Positions 52,704 through 61,851 of a stretch of DNA of 64,000 nucleotides are shown here, piece after piece. Source of the stretch: JBKEDC01 sp047975205. GTDB lineage: Bacteria > Bacteroidota > Bacteroidia > Bacteroidales > Prolixibacteraceae. Position 1 is the first letter of the stretch. Each line of letters starts with the position of its first letter. The notes beneath the pieces were generated by a model that saw nothing but the letters and a program-made list of their open reading frames with translations, had not been told where the DNA came from and ran no database searches. The translations under genes were made by a program, and so were the position numbers. The stretch is taken from NCBI GenBank assembly GCA_047975205.1, contig JBKEDC010000035.1, positions 1 to 64,000 of the forward strand, read 5' to 3'.

Positions 52704-55631
52704 ATGACAGTTGGCAATAAGAACATACGACTTTCAAAGGTTGTAAAAGAGTTTAACGTGGGGTTATCAACCATTGTAGAATTCCTTGACAAAAAGGGTT
52801 TTGAGGTTGAAAGTAATCCTAATGCTAAGATCTCTCCGGATGCCTATCAGCTTCTTGAAAAGGAATACAAAGCAGATGGCAGCTTGAAAAAAGAATCAGA
52901 AAAAATTAACCTTCGTCCGAAACCTCAAAATGACGTGAGCTTAGATGATGTGAAAACAGAAAAAGCTTCGCCTAAGAAAGAGGGGATAATCAATGAGGTT
53001 ATCATTAAAGACCATAGTGCCGGCTCATCGAAAACTAAAGCTACACCGAAGGTTAAAGAGATTGAGGTTGAAACAAAAACGGCACATAAACCTAAAGTAG
53101 TGGGTAAAATTGACTTGGATGCTTCGAAAAGTGAGCCTAAGAAGAAAGAAGTACCCGTAAAAGAAGAAGCTCCGGCTTCCAAGATAGAAAAGCCGAAAGT
53201 GGTAAAAATAAAAGAGCAAGATAGCGATGGACCTCGTGTTTTGGGGAAAATAGATTTAGATTCATTAAACCAGAAAACACGTCCGAATAAAAAGACTAAA
53301 GCTGAGCGAGAAGAAGAACGCAAAGCAAAAGCTGCAGCTCCGAAGGTAAAAACTTTTGTTCCAAAAACTCCAAAGGTAGAGGCTCCTAAAGAAGAGAAAA
53401 AAGAAGCCCCGGTTTCGGAAGCTCCGAAAGAAGAGTTTATCGGAACGGTTGTGAACAAACTTACGGGTCCTAAAGTGTTAGGAAAGATTGAACTTCCGGA
53501 AAAGAAAAAACCGGCTGCCAAAGGTGCTGCTAATGCTCAGAATAAGAAAAAGCGTCGTCGGATTAAAAAAGATGCACCTGAAACTACGGCTAATAAACCG
53601 GGAACACCAAATGCAGGAGCAGGAAATCAAAATAGACGTCCGAACCCTAATTCCAGAAACAATCATAACCGCAAAGTTAATCCTAACAACAGGAAGAAAC
53701 GTCCGGAAAAAGCTGAGGTAACAGAGGAAGAAGTTCAACAGCAAATAAAAGATACACTGGCAAGATTAACCGGAGGCAATAAAAACAAAGGAAAAGGAGC
53801 CAAGTATCGTAGAGATAAACGCGACGCTGCCGCAGAAAAAGCTGATGCAGCACGTGCAAAAGAACAAGCAGCACAGAGCGTATTGAAAGTAACCGAGTTC
53901 GTAACTGTTGCCGATTTGGCAACGATGATGGAAGTTGGTGTGAATGAAGTTATCGGTTCTTGCATGAGCCTCGGATTGTTCGTGTCGATTAATCAGCGTT
54001 TGGATGCAGAAACCATGCAGTTGGTAGCGGAAGAATTTGGCTTCAAAGTAGAATTTGTAAGTGCTGAGATCCTAGATGCTATTGAAGATACAGATGATCG
54101 TCCGGATGAGGTGCACGAAAGAGCTCCGATTGTTACGGTAATGGGACACGTTGACCACGGTAAAACATCCTTACTTGACTATATTCGCCAAGCTAATGTA
54201 ATTGCAGGTGAAGCCGGAGGTATTACGCAACATATCGGTGCTTACAATGTAACGCTGCCTACAGGCCGACACATTACATTCTTAGATACTCCGGGGCACG
54301 AGGCCTTTACGGCGATGCGTGCTCGCGGTGCTCAAGTTACGGATATTGCTATTATTATTGTAGCTGCCGATGACGACATCATGCCACAAACAAAAGAAGC
54401 TATTAACCATGCTCAAGCAGCAGGAGTGCCGATTGTGTTTGCAATTAACAAAATTGATAAACCGGGAGCTAACCCTGACCGAATTAAAGAAGGTTTGGCT
54501 AATTTGAATATGCTTGTAGAAGAATGGGGAGGTAAATACCAATCACAAGATATTTCGGCTAAACAAGGTATAAATATCGATGAGTTATTAGAGAAAGTAC
54601 TTTTGGAAGCTGAAATGTTAGAGCTGAAAGCCAATAAGGAAAAACGAGCTATAGGTACAATTATAGAATCGTCGTTAGATAAAGGGCGAGGTTATGTGGC
54701 TACAGTACTAGTTGAAAACGGAACATTAAAACAAGGCGATATTATTCTTGCCGGACAATATTTCGGACACGTGAAAGCTATGTTTAATGAGCGTAACCAA
54801 CGTGTAGAAAGTGTAGGCCCTGCAGAACCTGTTATTATATTAGGTTTGAACGGAGCTCCGCAAGCCGGCGATAAATTTAATTCTCTTGAAGAGTTAGGAG
54901 AGGCTCGTCAGATTGCCAATAAACGTGAGCAACTAGCACGCGAACAAGGGCTGAGAACTCAAAAACATATTACGCTTGATGAAATCGGTCGTCGTATCGC
55001 ATTGGGTAATTTCCAAGAGTTGAACTTAATTGTTAAAGGTGATGTTGATGGTTCTATTGAGGCATTATCAGACTCGTTGATTAAGCTATCTACAGAAGAA
55101 ATTCAAATCAATGTAATCCATAAGGCGGTTGGTGCAATTTCAGAATCTGATGTTATGTTGGCAACAGCATCTGATGCCATTGTTGTTGGTTTCCAAGTTC
55201 GTCCTACGGTTCAAGCTCGAGCTTTGGCTGAGAAAGAAGAGGTAGATATTCGTATGTACTCTATCATTTATGATGCTATCGAAGAGATTAAGACAGCTAT
55301 GGAAGGTATGCTTTCTCCGGATATCAAAGAAGAAATTTTGGGTACAGCAGAAGTTATGGAAACATTCAAGATTACCAAAGTAGGTACAATTGCCGGCTGT
55401 ATGGTTCGCGATGGGAAAATTTTCCGTTCATCGAAACACAAAGTACGCTTAATTCGCGATGGTATTGTTATCTATACCGGTCAGTTAGGAGCCCTTAAAC
55501 GCTTCAAAGACGATGTGAAAGAAGTGGCTAAAGGTTATGAATGTGGTATGAATATTGATGGATATAATGATATTAAGATAGGCGATTCTATTGAGTGCTT
55601 CCATGAAGTGGAAGTTGCTAAGAAATTGTAA
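52704..55631 (+). CDS. infB: Translation initiation factor IF-2
   Basis: 975 residues. The first 400 are a low-complexity region rich in Lys, Glu, Pro and Ala that precedes the IF2_N helix. The G domain has VMGHVDHGKTSLLDY, DTPGHEAFTAMRARG and NKIDKPGAN. It is followed by EF-Tu-like domain II and the C-terminal initiator tRNA-binding part. The 173-nt gap from nusA has no clear second promoter. A strong terminator follows. Confidence 0.96.
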   Translation: MTVGNKNIRLSKVVKEFNVGLSTIVEFLDKKGFEVESNPNAKISPDAYQLLEKEYKADGSLKKESEKINLRPKPQNDVSLDDVKTEKASPKKEGIINEVIIKDHSAGSSKTKATPKVKEIEVETKTAHKPKVVGKIDLDASKSEPKKKEVPVKEEAPASKIEKPKVVKIKEQDSDGPRVLGKIDLDSLNQKTRPNKKTKAEREEERKAKAAAPKVKTFVPKTPKVEAPKEEKKEAPVSEAPKEEFIGTVVNKLTGPKVLGKIELPEKKKPAAKGAANAQNKKKRRRIKKDAPETTANKPGTPNAGAGNQNRRPNPNSRNNHNRKVNPNNRKKRPEKAEVTEEEVQQQIKDTLARLTGGNKNKGKGAKYRRDKRDAAAEKADAARAKEQAAQSVLKVTEFVTVADLATMMEVGVNEVIGSCMSLGLFVSINQRLDAETMQLVAEEFGFKVEFVSAEILDAIEDTDDRPDEVHERAPIVTVMGHVDHGKTSLLDYIRQANVIAGEAGGITQHIGAYNVTLPTGRHITFLDTPGHEAFTAMRARGAQVTDIAIIIVAADDDIMPQTKEAINHAQAAGVPIVFAINKIDKPGANPDRIKEGLANLNMLVEEWGGKYQSQDISAKQGINIDELLEKVLLEAEMLELKANKEKRAIGTIIESSLDKGRGYVATVLVENGTLKQGDIILAGQYFGHVKAMFNERNQRVESVGPAEPVIILGLNGAPQAGDKFNSLEELGEARQIANKREQLAREQGLRTQKHITLDEIGRRIALGNFQELNLIVKGDVDGSIEALSDSLIKLSTEEIQINVIHKAVGAISESDVMLATASDAIVVGFQVRPTVQARALAEKEEVDIRMYSIIYDAIEEIKTAMEGMLSPDIKEEILGTAEVMETFKITKVGTIAGCMVRDGKIFRSSKHKVRLIRDGIVIYTGQLGALKRFKDDVKEVAKGYECGMNIDGYNDIKIGDSIECFHEVEVAKKL

Positions 55632-55657
55632 AAATCGACTAGGTTTTATATAATACA

Positions 55658-55697
55658 CAAAAAACGGAGTTGCATTAAAGTATGTAACTCCGTTTTT
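55658..55697 (+). terminator. infB terminator
   Basis: A stem of about 14 bp (55661-55674 with 55683-55696, AAACGGAGTT and its complement) and an 8-nt loop ends in TTTTTT. Confidence 0.85.
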
Positions 55698-55849
55698 TAT
55701 GTGCATAAAACTATTGTGATGAATCGCTTTAGTATAGAAGAATGTCCTTGTGTATTATATTCTTTGGAATGATTTTAAGGTAATTATCGCAAGGTCTTGT
55801 TACCAAAAGAATAATATTTCTATTCTTTTTCAGCCAATAATGTTAAATG

Positions 55850-55882
55850 TTGATTTATACCCAAATAGAAAGTGTATCTTTG
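55850..55882 (+). promoter_or_regulatory. typA promoter
   Basis: TATCTTTG (55875-55882) fits the -7 element. A TTG (55850-55852) lies 22 nt upstream, slightly too far. The ATG is 24 nt downstream. A longer reading frame from 55750 runs through this promoter and is not family sequence. Confidence 0.5.
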
Positions 55883-55905
55883 CGCTTTTATTTGAAAAAA
55901 CTAAA

Positions 55906-57702
55906 ATGCAGAACATTCGAAACATTGCAATTATTGCACACGTTGACCACGGAAAAACTACTTTGGTCGATAAAATCATTTATCATTGTAATTTGGTAAA
56001 AGCACATGAAAAACATGATGATTTACTTCTAGACAATAACGACCTAGAACGTGAGCGAGGTATTACCATTCTTGCAAAAAACGTTTCAGTTAATTATAAA
56101 GGAACTAAAATTAATATTATCGATACTCCGGGGCACAGCGACTTCGGTGGTGAGGTGGAGCGAGTGCTAAATATGGCTGATGGGGTTCTTTTGCTTGCTG
56201 ATGCTTTCGAGGGAACAATGCCTCAAACGCGTTTTGTGCTTTCAAAAGCTTTGGCTTTGGGATTGAAACCTATTGTAGTAATCAACAAAGTAGATAAACC
56301 CAATTGCCGTCCGGAAGAGGTGCATGAACAAGTATTTGACTTGATGTTTAGCTTAGATGCAACAGAAGAACAATTGGAATTTACCACCATATATGGTTCA
56401 GCCAAAGAGGGGTGGATGACTAACGATTTGAGCAATAAAACAGAAGATATTTCTCCATTGTTAGATTGTATCTTAGAAAATATTCCTTCTCCAACTGAGA
56501 ATAAAGGTACACCGCAAATGCTCATCACATCACTTGATTATTCATCATATGTCGGTCGTATTGCTATCGGTCGTATTCATCGTGGCGAATTGCGTGAGAA
56601 TATGCAAGTAGCTTTAGCAAAACGCGATGGAAGCGTTGTGCGCTCTAAGATTAAAGAAATACATACCTTTACCGGCTTAGGTCGTCAGAAAGTGGAATCG
56701 ATGCATGATGGCGACATTTGTGCCCTTATCGGTATTGAAGGTTTCGATATTGGCGATACGATTTGTGATATAGAGAATCCGGAGCCATTAGATCCGATTG
56801 CTGTGGATGAACCAACTATGAGCATGGTTTTCACGATTAACGATTCACCGTTTTTTGGTCAGGAAGGCAAATTTGTTACCTCACGTCATATTAAAGAACG
56901 CTTAGATAAAGAATTGGAAAAGAATCTTGCACTTCGTGTAGAACAAGGTGAAACTGCCGATTCATTTACAGTTTATGGTAGAGGAATCCTGCATCTTTCG
57001 GTACTTATCGAAACGATGCGTCGTGAAGGCTATGAGTTGCAGGTTGGTCAACCAAAAGTATTGTTTAAAGAAATTGGAGGAGTTAAGTGTGAACCTATTG
57101 AAGAGCTCCATGTAGATGTTCCTGATGAGCATTCCGGTAAAGTAGTCGAAATGGTTTCGGTTAGAAAAGGAGAAATGCAAAATATGGTGCGCAAAGGAGA
57201 TCGTATTCATTTAGATTTTCATATCCCATCGCGCGGTATTATCGGTTTGCGAACAAATATGCTTACCGGTACGGCAGGAGAAGCTGTAATGACACACCGT
57301 TTTGTTGAGTATCAGCCGATGAAGGGAGAAATTGAAGGGCGTACAAATGGTTCATTGATAGCCAAAGAACCCGGCACAACTTTTGCCTATGCTTTAAATA
57401 AATTACAAGATCGAGGTAAGTTTTTTGTAGCTCCGGGAGTGGAAGTTTATGAGGGTATGGTAATTGGAGAAAGCAATCGTGCCGGAGATATTGTTATCAA
57501 TGCTACAGCGTCGAAAAAACTTACTAATATGCGCTCTTCGGGAGCTGATGATAAAGTAAGGTTAGCTCCACCAGTTACTTTCAGCCTAGAAGAGGCTATG
57601 GAATACATAGGGGGTGATGAATATTTGGAAGTAACTCCGGAATCATTACGTATGCGTAAAATATACTTAAAAGAGCATGAACGAAAACGTGCTTCAAAAT
57701 AA
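55906..57702 (+). CDS. typA: Ribosome-associated GTPase TypA/BipA
   Basis: About 598 residues, the normal length when started at ATG 55906 (MQNIRNIAIIAHVDHGKTTLVDKI). The G domain has HVDHGKTT, DTPGHSDFGGEVERVL and NKVDKP. EF-G-like domains III and V and the BipA-specific C-terminal domain follow. It helps late 50S assembly under stress. A longer upstream frame to 55750 lacks support. Confidence 0.95.
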   Translation: MQNIRNIAIIAHVDHGKTTLVDKIIYHCNLVKAHEKHDDLLLDNNDLERERGITILAKNVSVNYKGTKINIIDTPGHSDFGGEVERVLNMADGVLLLADAFEGTMPQTRFVLSKALALGLKPIVVINKVDKPNCRPEEVHEQVFDLMFSLDATEEQLEFTTIYGSAKEGWMTNDLSNKTEDISPLLDCILENIPSPTENKGTPQMLITSLDYSSYVGRIAIGRIHRGELRENMQVALAKRDGSVVRSKIKEIHTFTGLGRQKVESMHDGDICALIGIEGFDIGDTICDIENPEPLDPIAVDEPTMSMVFTINDSPFFGQEGKFVTSRHIKERLDKELEKNLALRVEQGETADSFTVYGRGILHLSVLIETMRREGYELQVGQPKVLFKEIGGVKCEPIEELHVDVPDEHSGKVVEMVSVRKGEMQNMVRKGDRIHLDFHIPSRGIIGLRTNMLTGTAGEAVMTHRFVEYQPMKGEIEGRTNGSLIAKEPGTTFAYALNKLQDRGKFFVAPGVEVYEGMVIGESNRAGDIVINATASKKLTNMRSSGADDKVRLAPPVTFSLEEAMEYIGGDEYLEVTPESLRMRKIYLKEHERKRASK

Positions 57703-57721
57703 GAGATAATGAAGAAAACTG

Positions 57722-57757
57722 AGGGTGATTAGTGTACTGCTAATCACCCTTTTTTTT
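57722..57757 (+). terminator. typA terminator
   Basis: A perfect 11-bp stem (AGGGTGATTAG with CTAATCACCCT) and a 7-nt loop runs into TTTTTTT, 20 nt after the typA stop. Confidence 0.93.
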
Positions 57758-57966
57758 GAATCGAACGAGAATTAAACATAATAAATCCGTTTATTTGTGG
57801 GTAATTATCCGTAATGTAAATACATATTCCGCAATAAATTCACTTAATTTAAGATAAAAAATAGTATTGACGATATAAGAGTCCCAATTAATGTATTTAT
57901 TTTTGAAGTTCGGATACATCAGATTAAATAAAATTAAGAGACACCAACTTCAAGCGCTATATTAGG

Positions 57967-59283
57967 ATGACAAAAAGTAAATCTATACGACAGGTTGTTA
58001 TTTTGGCTACGATATCGATACTTAGTCTGCTAATTCTACAAATGTGGTTTTTAAAAACTACTACCGATTTAAATCAGAAATACACGCATGATGTTACTTC
58101 CAGGGCTTTGTTGAACACAGCAGAAAAACTTTTCAACTATAATAGTATATTAGCATATTCTTACGAAGACAGCACAAAGGCTATCCAAGTAAAACGCTAT
58201 GCCGATGATACCTACTTTGTAAATGTCGGTAGAAAAATAAATCCGTTTCTGTTGGAACAAATTATCGTGAAAGAACTCCTTCATTTTGATATTAATCAGA
58301 ATTTTGAATTTGAGATATTCAATAACAGGCATAAAATAGGTGTACATCGTCTCTGTACTTATATCGAGGAAGACGGTGTGTATAAGAAGGCAGTAGATGT
58401 TACCGGAGAATATCCGCCACTTCCAAGAAATCCGAAGATGAAATATTATTTTACAGTATATTTCCCTCAGTATCATGAAGTCATCAATGAGAAAGTACAG
58501 AGTTGGTATATTGCCGATATCTTCCTTATTCTGCTTATGGTATTTTTTGGATATACTCTATATGTGGTCTTTAGGCAAAGACAACTTTCTGAAATTCAAA
58601 AAAATTTTGTGAATAACATGACTCACGAGTTTAAAACTCCTATTGCGGCGATTAAACTATCGACAAAAGTATTAGAGGAGATTCAAACTGCAAATCAGTC
58701 TGAACGAGCTAAACGCTACCTCCAAATTATCAACGAGCAAACGCAACGACTAAGTACTCAGGTAGAGCGCATACTTCAAGCGGCTACACTTGAAAACAAA
58801 GAATTTCAATTAGAGTTCAATCAAGTAAAACTGAACGAATTTGTAAGGAAAACAATTACAGAATTTGAGGGATCGCATCTGCACAGCGAGTTTCATATTG
58901 ATTTTACACCTACTCCGAATGATTATTTAGTGCAACTTGATGAGCTTCATTTTTCAAACCTTTTATATAATATCCTAGACAATGCTATTAAGTATTGTGA
59001 AGAAAAAGCCGAAATTAATGTTCGAATAGAGAAGCGATCTAAACAATTGGAAATTACGATTGCAGATAACGGAATCGGTATTCCGGCAGCGTATAGAAAT
59101 AAAATATTTGGCAGGTTCTTTAGAGTGCCCACGGGGAATCTGCATGACGTTAAAGGTTTCGGATTAGGATTGGATTACGTGAAAAAAATTGTTATCTTCC
59201 ACCATTGGAAGATTGCTGTAAAAGAAAATCTCCCTAAAGGGACTCAATTTATAATAACAATAAATCGATACGATGGCATTTAA
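57967..59283 (+). CDS. Sensor histidine kinase
   Basis: 438 residues. Two TM helices (about 9-29 and 178-201) enclose a periplasmic region of about 150 residues. The HisKA domain has NNMTHEFKTPIAAIKL with phospho-acceptor H220. The ATPase domain has NILDNAIKYC (N box) and ADNGIGIPAAYRNKIFGRFFR (G1 and F boxes). It is a classic transmembrane sensor kinase; signal unknown. Its 3' end overlaps the response regulator gene by 11 nt, so the two are a pair. Confidence 0.92.
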   Translation: MTKSKSIRQVVILATISILSLLILQMWFLKTTTDLNQKYTHDVTSRALLNTAEKLFNYNSILAYSYEDSTKAIQVKRYADDTYFVNVGRKINPFLLEQIIVKELLHFDINQNFEFEIFNNRHKIGVHRLCTYIEEDGVYKKAVDVTGEYPPLPRNPKMKYYFTVYFPQYHEVINEKVQSWYIADIFLILLMVFFGYTLYVVFRQRQLSEIQKNFVNNMTHEFKTPIAAIKLSTKVLEEIQTANQSERAKRYLQIINEQTQRLSTQVERILQAATLENKEFQLEFNQVKLNEFVRKTITEFEGSHLHSEFHIDFTPTPNDYLVQLDELHFSNLLYNILDNAIKYCEEKAEINVRIEKRSKQLEITIADNGIGIPAAYRNKIFGRFFRVPTGNLHDVKGFGLGLDYVKKIVIFHHWKIAVKENLPKGTQFIITINRYDGI

Positions 59284-59989
59284 AAATAAAAAAATATTAC
59301 TTGTAGAGGATGATACTACACTTAACTTTATTGTTCGAGATAATCTACAAGAAGCCGGATATCAAGTAGTAGCTGTTGAAGATGGCTTGGCCGGACTAAA
59401 TGAATTTTCAAAACAAAGCTTTGATCTTTGTCTATTCGATGTCATGCTGCCTAAAATGGACGGTTTTACGTTAGCTCAAAAAGTGCGTAAAAACAACGTG
59501 CAAATTCCTATTCTTTTTTTGACTGCTAAGAATTTAGGAGAAGATAAGATTGCCGGGTTTAATAATGGTGGAGATGATTACATCACTAAGCCATTCAGTA
59601 TGGAGGAACTATTGCTCCGTATTCAAGTCTTCCTTCGAAGGAGTGCGTCTCCGGTTGATGGAGAGCAATTAGGGGAAAGTAGTCAATGGCAGGTTGGTAA
59701 ATTTCATTTTTCTTTTAGTGATTTACATCTGACTTTGGGTGAGGAGCAAAAAACGCTCACTTTCAAGGAAGCCGAGTTGTTACATTTCTTCTGTAAAAAT
59801 GCCAATAAAATTATGAGTCGATCGGATATTTTAAGTAATGTATGGGGCTCTGATGATTATTACTTAGGGAGGAGTCTTGATGTTTTTATTTCTCGCTTAC
59901 GAAAGTACCTAAAACCAGATGAAAGTATAAAAATCATCAACTTGCATGGCGTAGGATTCCGCTTTAATGCGCATGTTGAAAATATTTAA
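59273..59989 (+). CDS. OmpR-family response regulator
   Basis: 238 residues: receiver domain with the acidic pair in VEDD, phospho-acceptor D56 in LCLFDVMLPKMDGF, and K in ITKPFS. The DNA-binding winged helix (about 135-238) has SRSDILSNVWGSDDYYLGRSLDVFISRLRKYL. It resembles the RprY group of Bacteroides regulators, though I did not test this. It is partnered with the upstream kinase. Confidence 0.92.
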   Translation: MAFKNKKILLVEDDTTLNFIVRDNLQEAGYQVVAVEDGLAGLNEFSKQSFDLCLFDVMLPKMDGFTLAQKVRKNNVQIPILFLTAKNLGEDKIAGFNNGGDDYITKPFSMEELLLRIQVFLRRSASPVDGEQLGESSQWQVGKFHFSFSDLHLTLGEEQKTLTFKEAELLHFFCKNANKIMSRSDILSNVWGSDDYYLGRSLDVFISRLRKYLKPDESIKIINLHGVGFRFNAHVENI

Positions 59990-59990
59990 C

Positions 59991-60356
59991 ATGGATATCT
60001 CTCAAATATTAGTTCTCTTAGCTATTGGCCTTACTGCCGGTATGCTAGGGGGTACTTTGGGTGTGGGAGGTGGTATTATTATCATTCCTGTTCTTTTATA
60101 TCTGGGATTTGACCAGAAAATGGCTCAAGGCACGTCGATGGCTTTCATGTTGCCCCCGGTAACAGCATTGGCTACCTATAATTACTATAAAGCCGGTCAC
60201 GTAGATTGGAAAGTAGCTCTACTTTTATCAATAGGTTTTTTTGTGGGAGGTTTTTTCGGGTCTAAGTTAGGTGAGTATCTTCCGGTTAGTGTATTAAAAA
60301 AGGTATTTGGCTGTTTAATGATTGTTATTGCATTAAAAATGATTTTCAGCAAATAA
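59991..60356 (+). CDS. Half-size TauE/SafE family transporter
   Basis: A protein of about 121 residues with four TM segments and the TauE/SafE repeat blocks GGTLGVGGGIIIIPVLLYLGFDQKMAQGTS and GGFFGSKLGEYLPVSVLKKVFG. Members normally have two such repeats and about 250 residues; this has only one, so it may dimerise. ATG at 59991 follows the regulator stop by one base. An upstream ATG at 59967 is possible but overlaps that gene. Sulfite or similar anion export is a family inference. Confidence 0.78.
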   Translation: MDISQILVLLAIGLTAGMLGGTLGVGGGIIIIPVLLYLGFDQKMAQGTSMAFMLPPVTALATYNYYKAGHVDWKVALLLSIGFFVGGFFGSKLGEYLPVSVLKKVFGCLMIVIALKMIFSK

Positions 60357-60415
60357 AATCAGATAAAGTTTTGTTTTTAGTAGCTGCGATATTTTTAGCT
60401 CTGTGTAGAAATAAA

Positions 60416-60443
60416 AAAGAGTATATCCAAGGATATACTCTTT
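60416..60443. terminator. Bidirectional terminator of tRNA-His and TauE/SafE gene
   Basis: A perfect 13-bp stem (AAAGAGTATATCC with GGATATACTCTTT) around a 2-nt loop, flanked by A-rich and T-rich sequence. On the minus strand it follows tRNA-His by 5 nt. Confidence 0.85.
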
Positions 60444-60448
60444 AAAAG

Positions 60449-60523
<75 letters not shown>

Positions 60524-60541
60524 ATTTCTCGTTTGCGATTG

Positions 60542-60573
60542 CAAATATAGTACATAGATTTCAATATCACAAT
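60542..60573 (-). promoter_or_regulatory. tRNA-His promoter
   Basis: On the minus strand ATTG (60570-60573) and TATATTTG (60542-60549) have a 20-nt spacer. The -7 region ACTATATTTGCAA matches that of tRNA-Cys almost exactly. Confidence 0.8.
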
Positions 60574-60750
60574 ATTTGTTGCCAGTTTTTTGAGAAAGTT
60601 TTTTTTCAATGTTATTAAACCTTTAGTTACAATAGTTTTAACAAGGTAGAAAAAAGTTTTATGACGGATTGTTAAACAGAAATGCTTATTATTGCGTTGT
60701 AAAACCAAACAGATTAAAAAAACATTTAGAAATTTAAAGAAGAATTATCT

Positions 60751-61773
60751 ATGAAGAGAATTTTCCTGGTTCTATTAATAGGACTGAGTGCAAGCTCTGC
60801 CTTTGCACAACGAGACACGCTTACAGTATCTAACGGCGATCGCATTATTGGAGACTTAAAATCATTGTCTCGTAAAGTTATGGTATTTGATACAGATTAT
60901 GCAGACTCAGAATTTAACGTGGATTGGGATGAGGTAACCAGTCTTTCAACAACAACTCAGGTTATTGTGCATACAAATAATAATGATCGTTACGTAGGAA
61001 CAATAAACTATAGTCCTGAGTTAAAACAAGTACTTATGGTTACTGACAGCGGTGTATTTACGTTAAAGACTGATGATATTGTAGCTATCGAAACCTTTAA
61101 CAATAAATTCCTTGACCGTTTGACAGTGTCGATTGCTGCCGGCTATTCTTTTGCTAAAGCTAATTCTGTGCAACAGTTTTCATCATCAGCTTCTGCTGTT
61201 TATACCGGTGATAAATGGCGATTCTCAGCTGCATATAATGGTTTGATAGCTTCTCAAGACGATGTGGAAACTTCGCGTCGCAACTCGGGAAATTTAAAAG
61301 CAAACCGTGATTTAGGGGGTAAAGCTTATACCTTCATCGGCTTGGAGCTGTTAGAAAGCACAGAGCAAAGTTTAGATCTTCGAGCTACTACTTCAATGGG
61401 TCTTGGTATGTATTTTATTCGTAAGAATGGATTGCTTTTCCAAGGTGGGGTAGGTTTAGCCTATACCAATGAGAATTACAGTGGGCCTGCAAATGATAAG
61501 GCTAATGATATGGAAGGTTTGATTGCTATCAACTTTGATGCCTATGATATTGGCGACTTCTCTATCTCAGCAGGAACAACAATGTATCCTTCGTTTACAA
61601 CTCAAGGACGTGTTCGTTTGAACTCTGATGTGGCATTGAAGTGGGATTTACCATATGATTTTTATGTAAAAGCCAGTTTCATACACAACTTCGATTCAAA
61701 GCCTCAAACATCGGGTGTTGACAAGGGAGATTACGTATTTCAAACAAGTATTGGTTGGGACTGGAATGACTAA
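60751..61773 (+). CDS. DUF481-like outer membrane protein
   Basis: 340 residues with a signal peptide (about 1-19, ending FAQ). The N-terminal third holds repeated short strands (TLTVSNGDRIIGDL, WDEVTSLSTTTQ); the rest is beta-strand rich and ends WDWND, typical of a DUF481 barrel. It is monocistronic, with a terminator after it. Function unknown; the call is from strand pattern. Confidence 0.75.
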   Translation: MKRIFLVLLIGLSASSAFAQRDTLTVSNGDRIIGDLKSLSRKVMVFDTDYADSEFNVDWDEVTSLSTTTQVIVHTNNNDRYVGTINYSPELKQVLMVTDSGVFTLKTDDIVAIETFNNKFLDRLTVSIAAGYSFAKANSVQQFSSSASAVYTGDKWRFSAAYNGLIASQDDVETSRRNSGNLKANRDLGGKAYTFIGLELLESTEQSLDLRATTSMGLGMYFIRKNGLLFQGGVGLAYTNENYSGPANDKANDMEGLIAINFDAYDIGDFSISAGTTMYPSFTTQGRVRLNSDVALKWDLPYDFYVKASFIHNFDSKPQTSGVDKGDYVFQTSIGWDWND

Positions 61774-61794
61774 GCCTAATCGTTTATGATTTTT

Positions 61795-61835
61795 AATAAA
61801 AGGGCTGCATTTCGTAGAAATGCAGCCCTTTTATT
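61795..61835. terminator. Bidirectional terminator between DUF481 gene and ahpF
   Basis: A perfect 18-bp stem (61795-61812 with 61818-61835) and a 5-nt loop has A-rich and T-rich flanks. Confidence 0.93.
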
Positions 61836-61851
61836 AAAAAGAATTAGGAGT

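Noticed and set aside
53100..53900. Lys/Pro-rich repetitive coding in infB as an inserted element
   Set aside because: Such low-complexity N-terminal regions are normal in IF-2 and the frame is continuous.
55750..55905. N-terminal extension of typA
   Set aside because: The extension crosses the likely promoter (55875-55882), and the protein family begins at the ATG at 55906.
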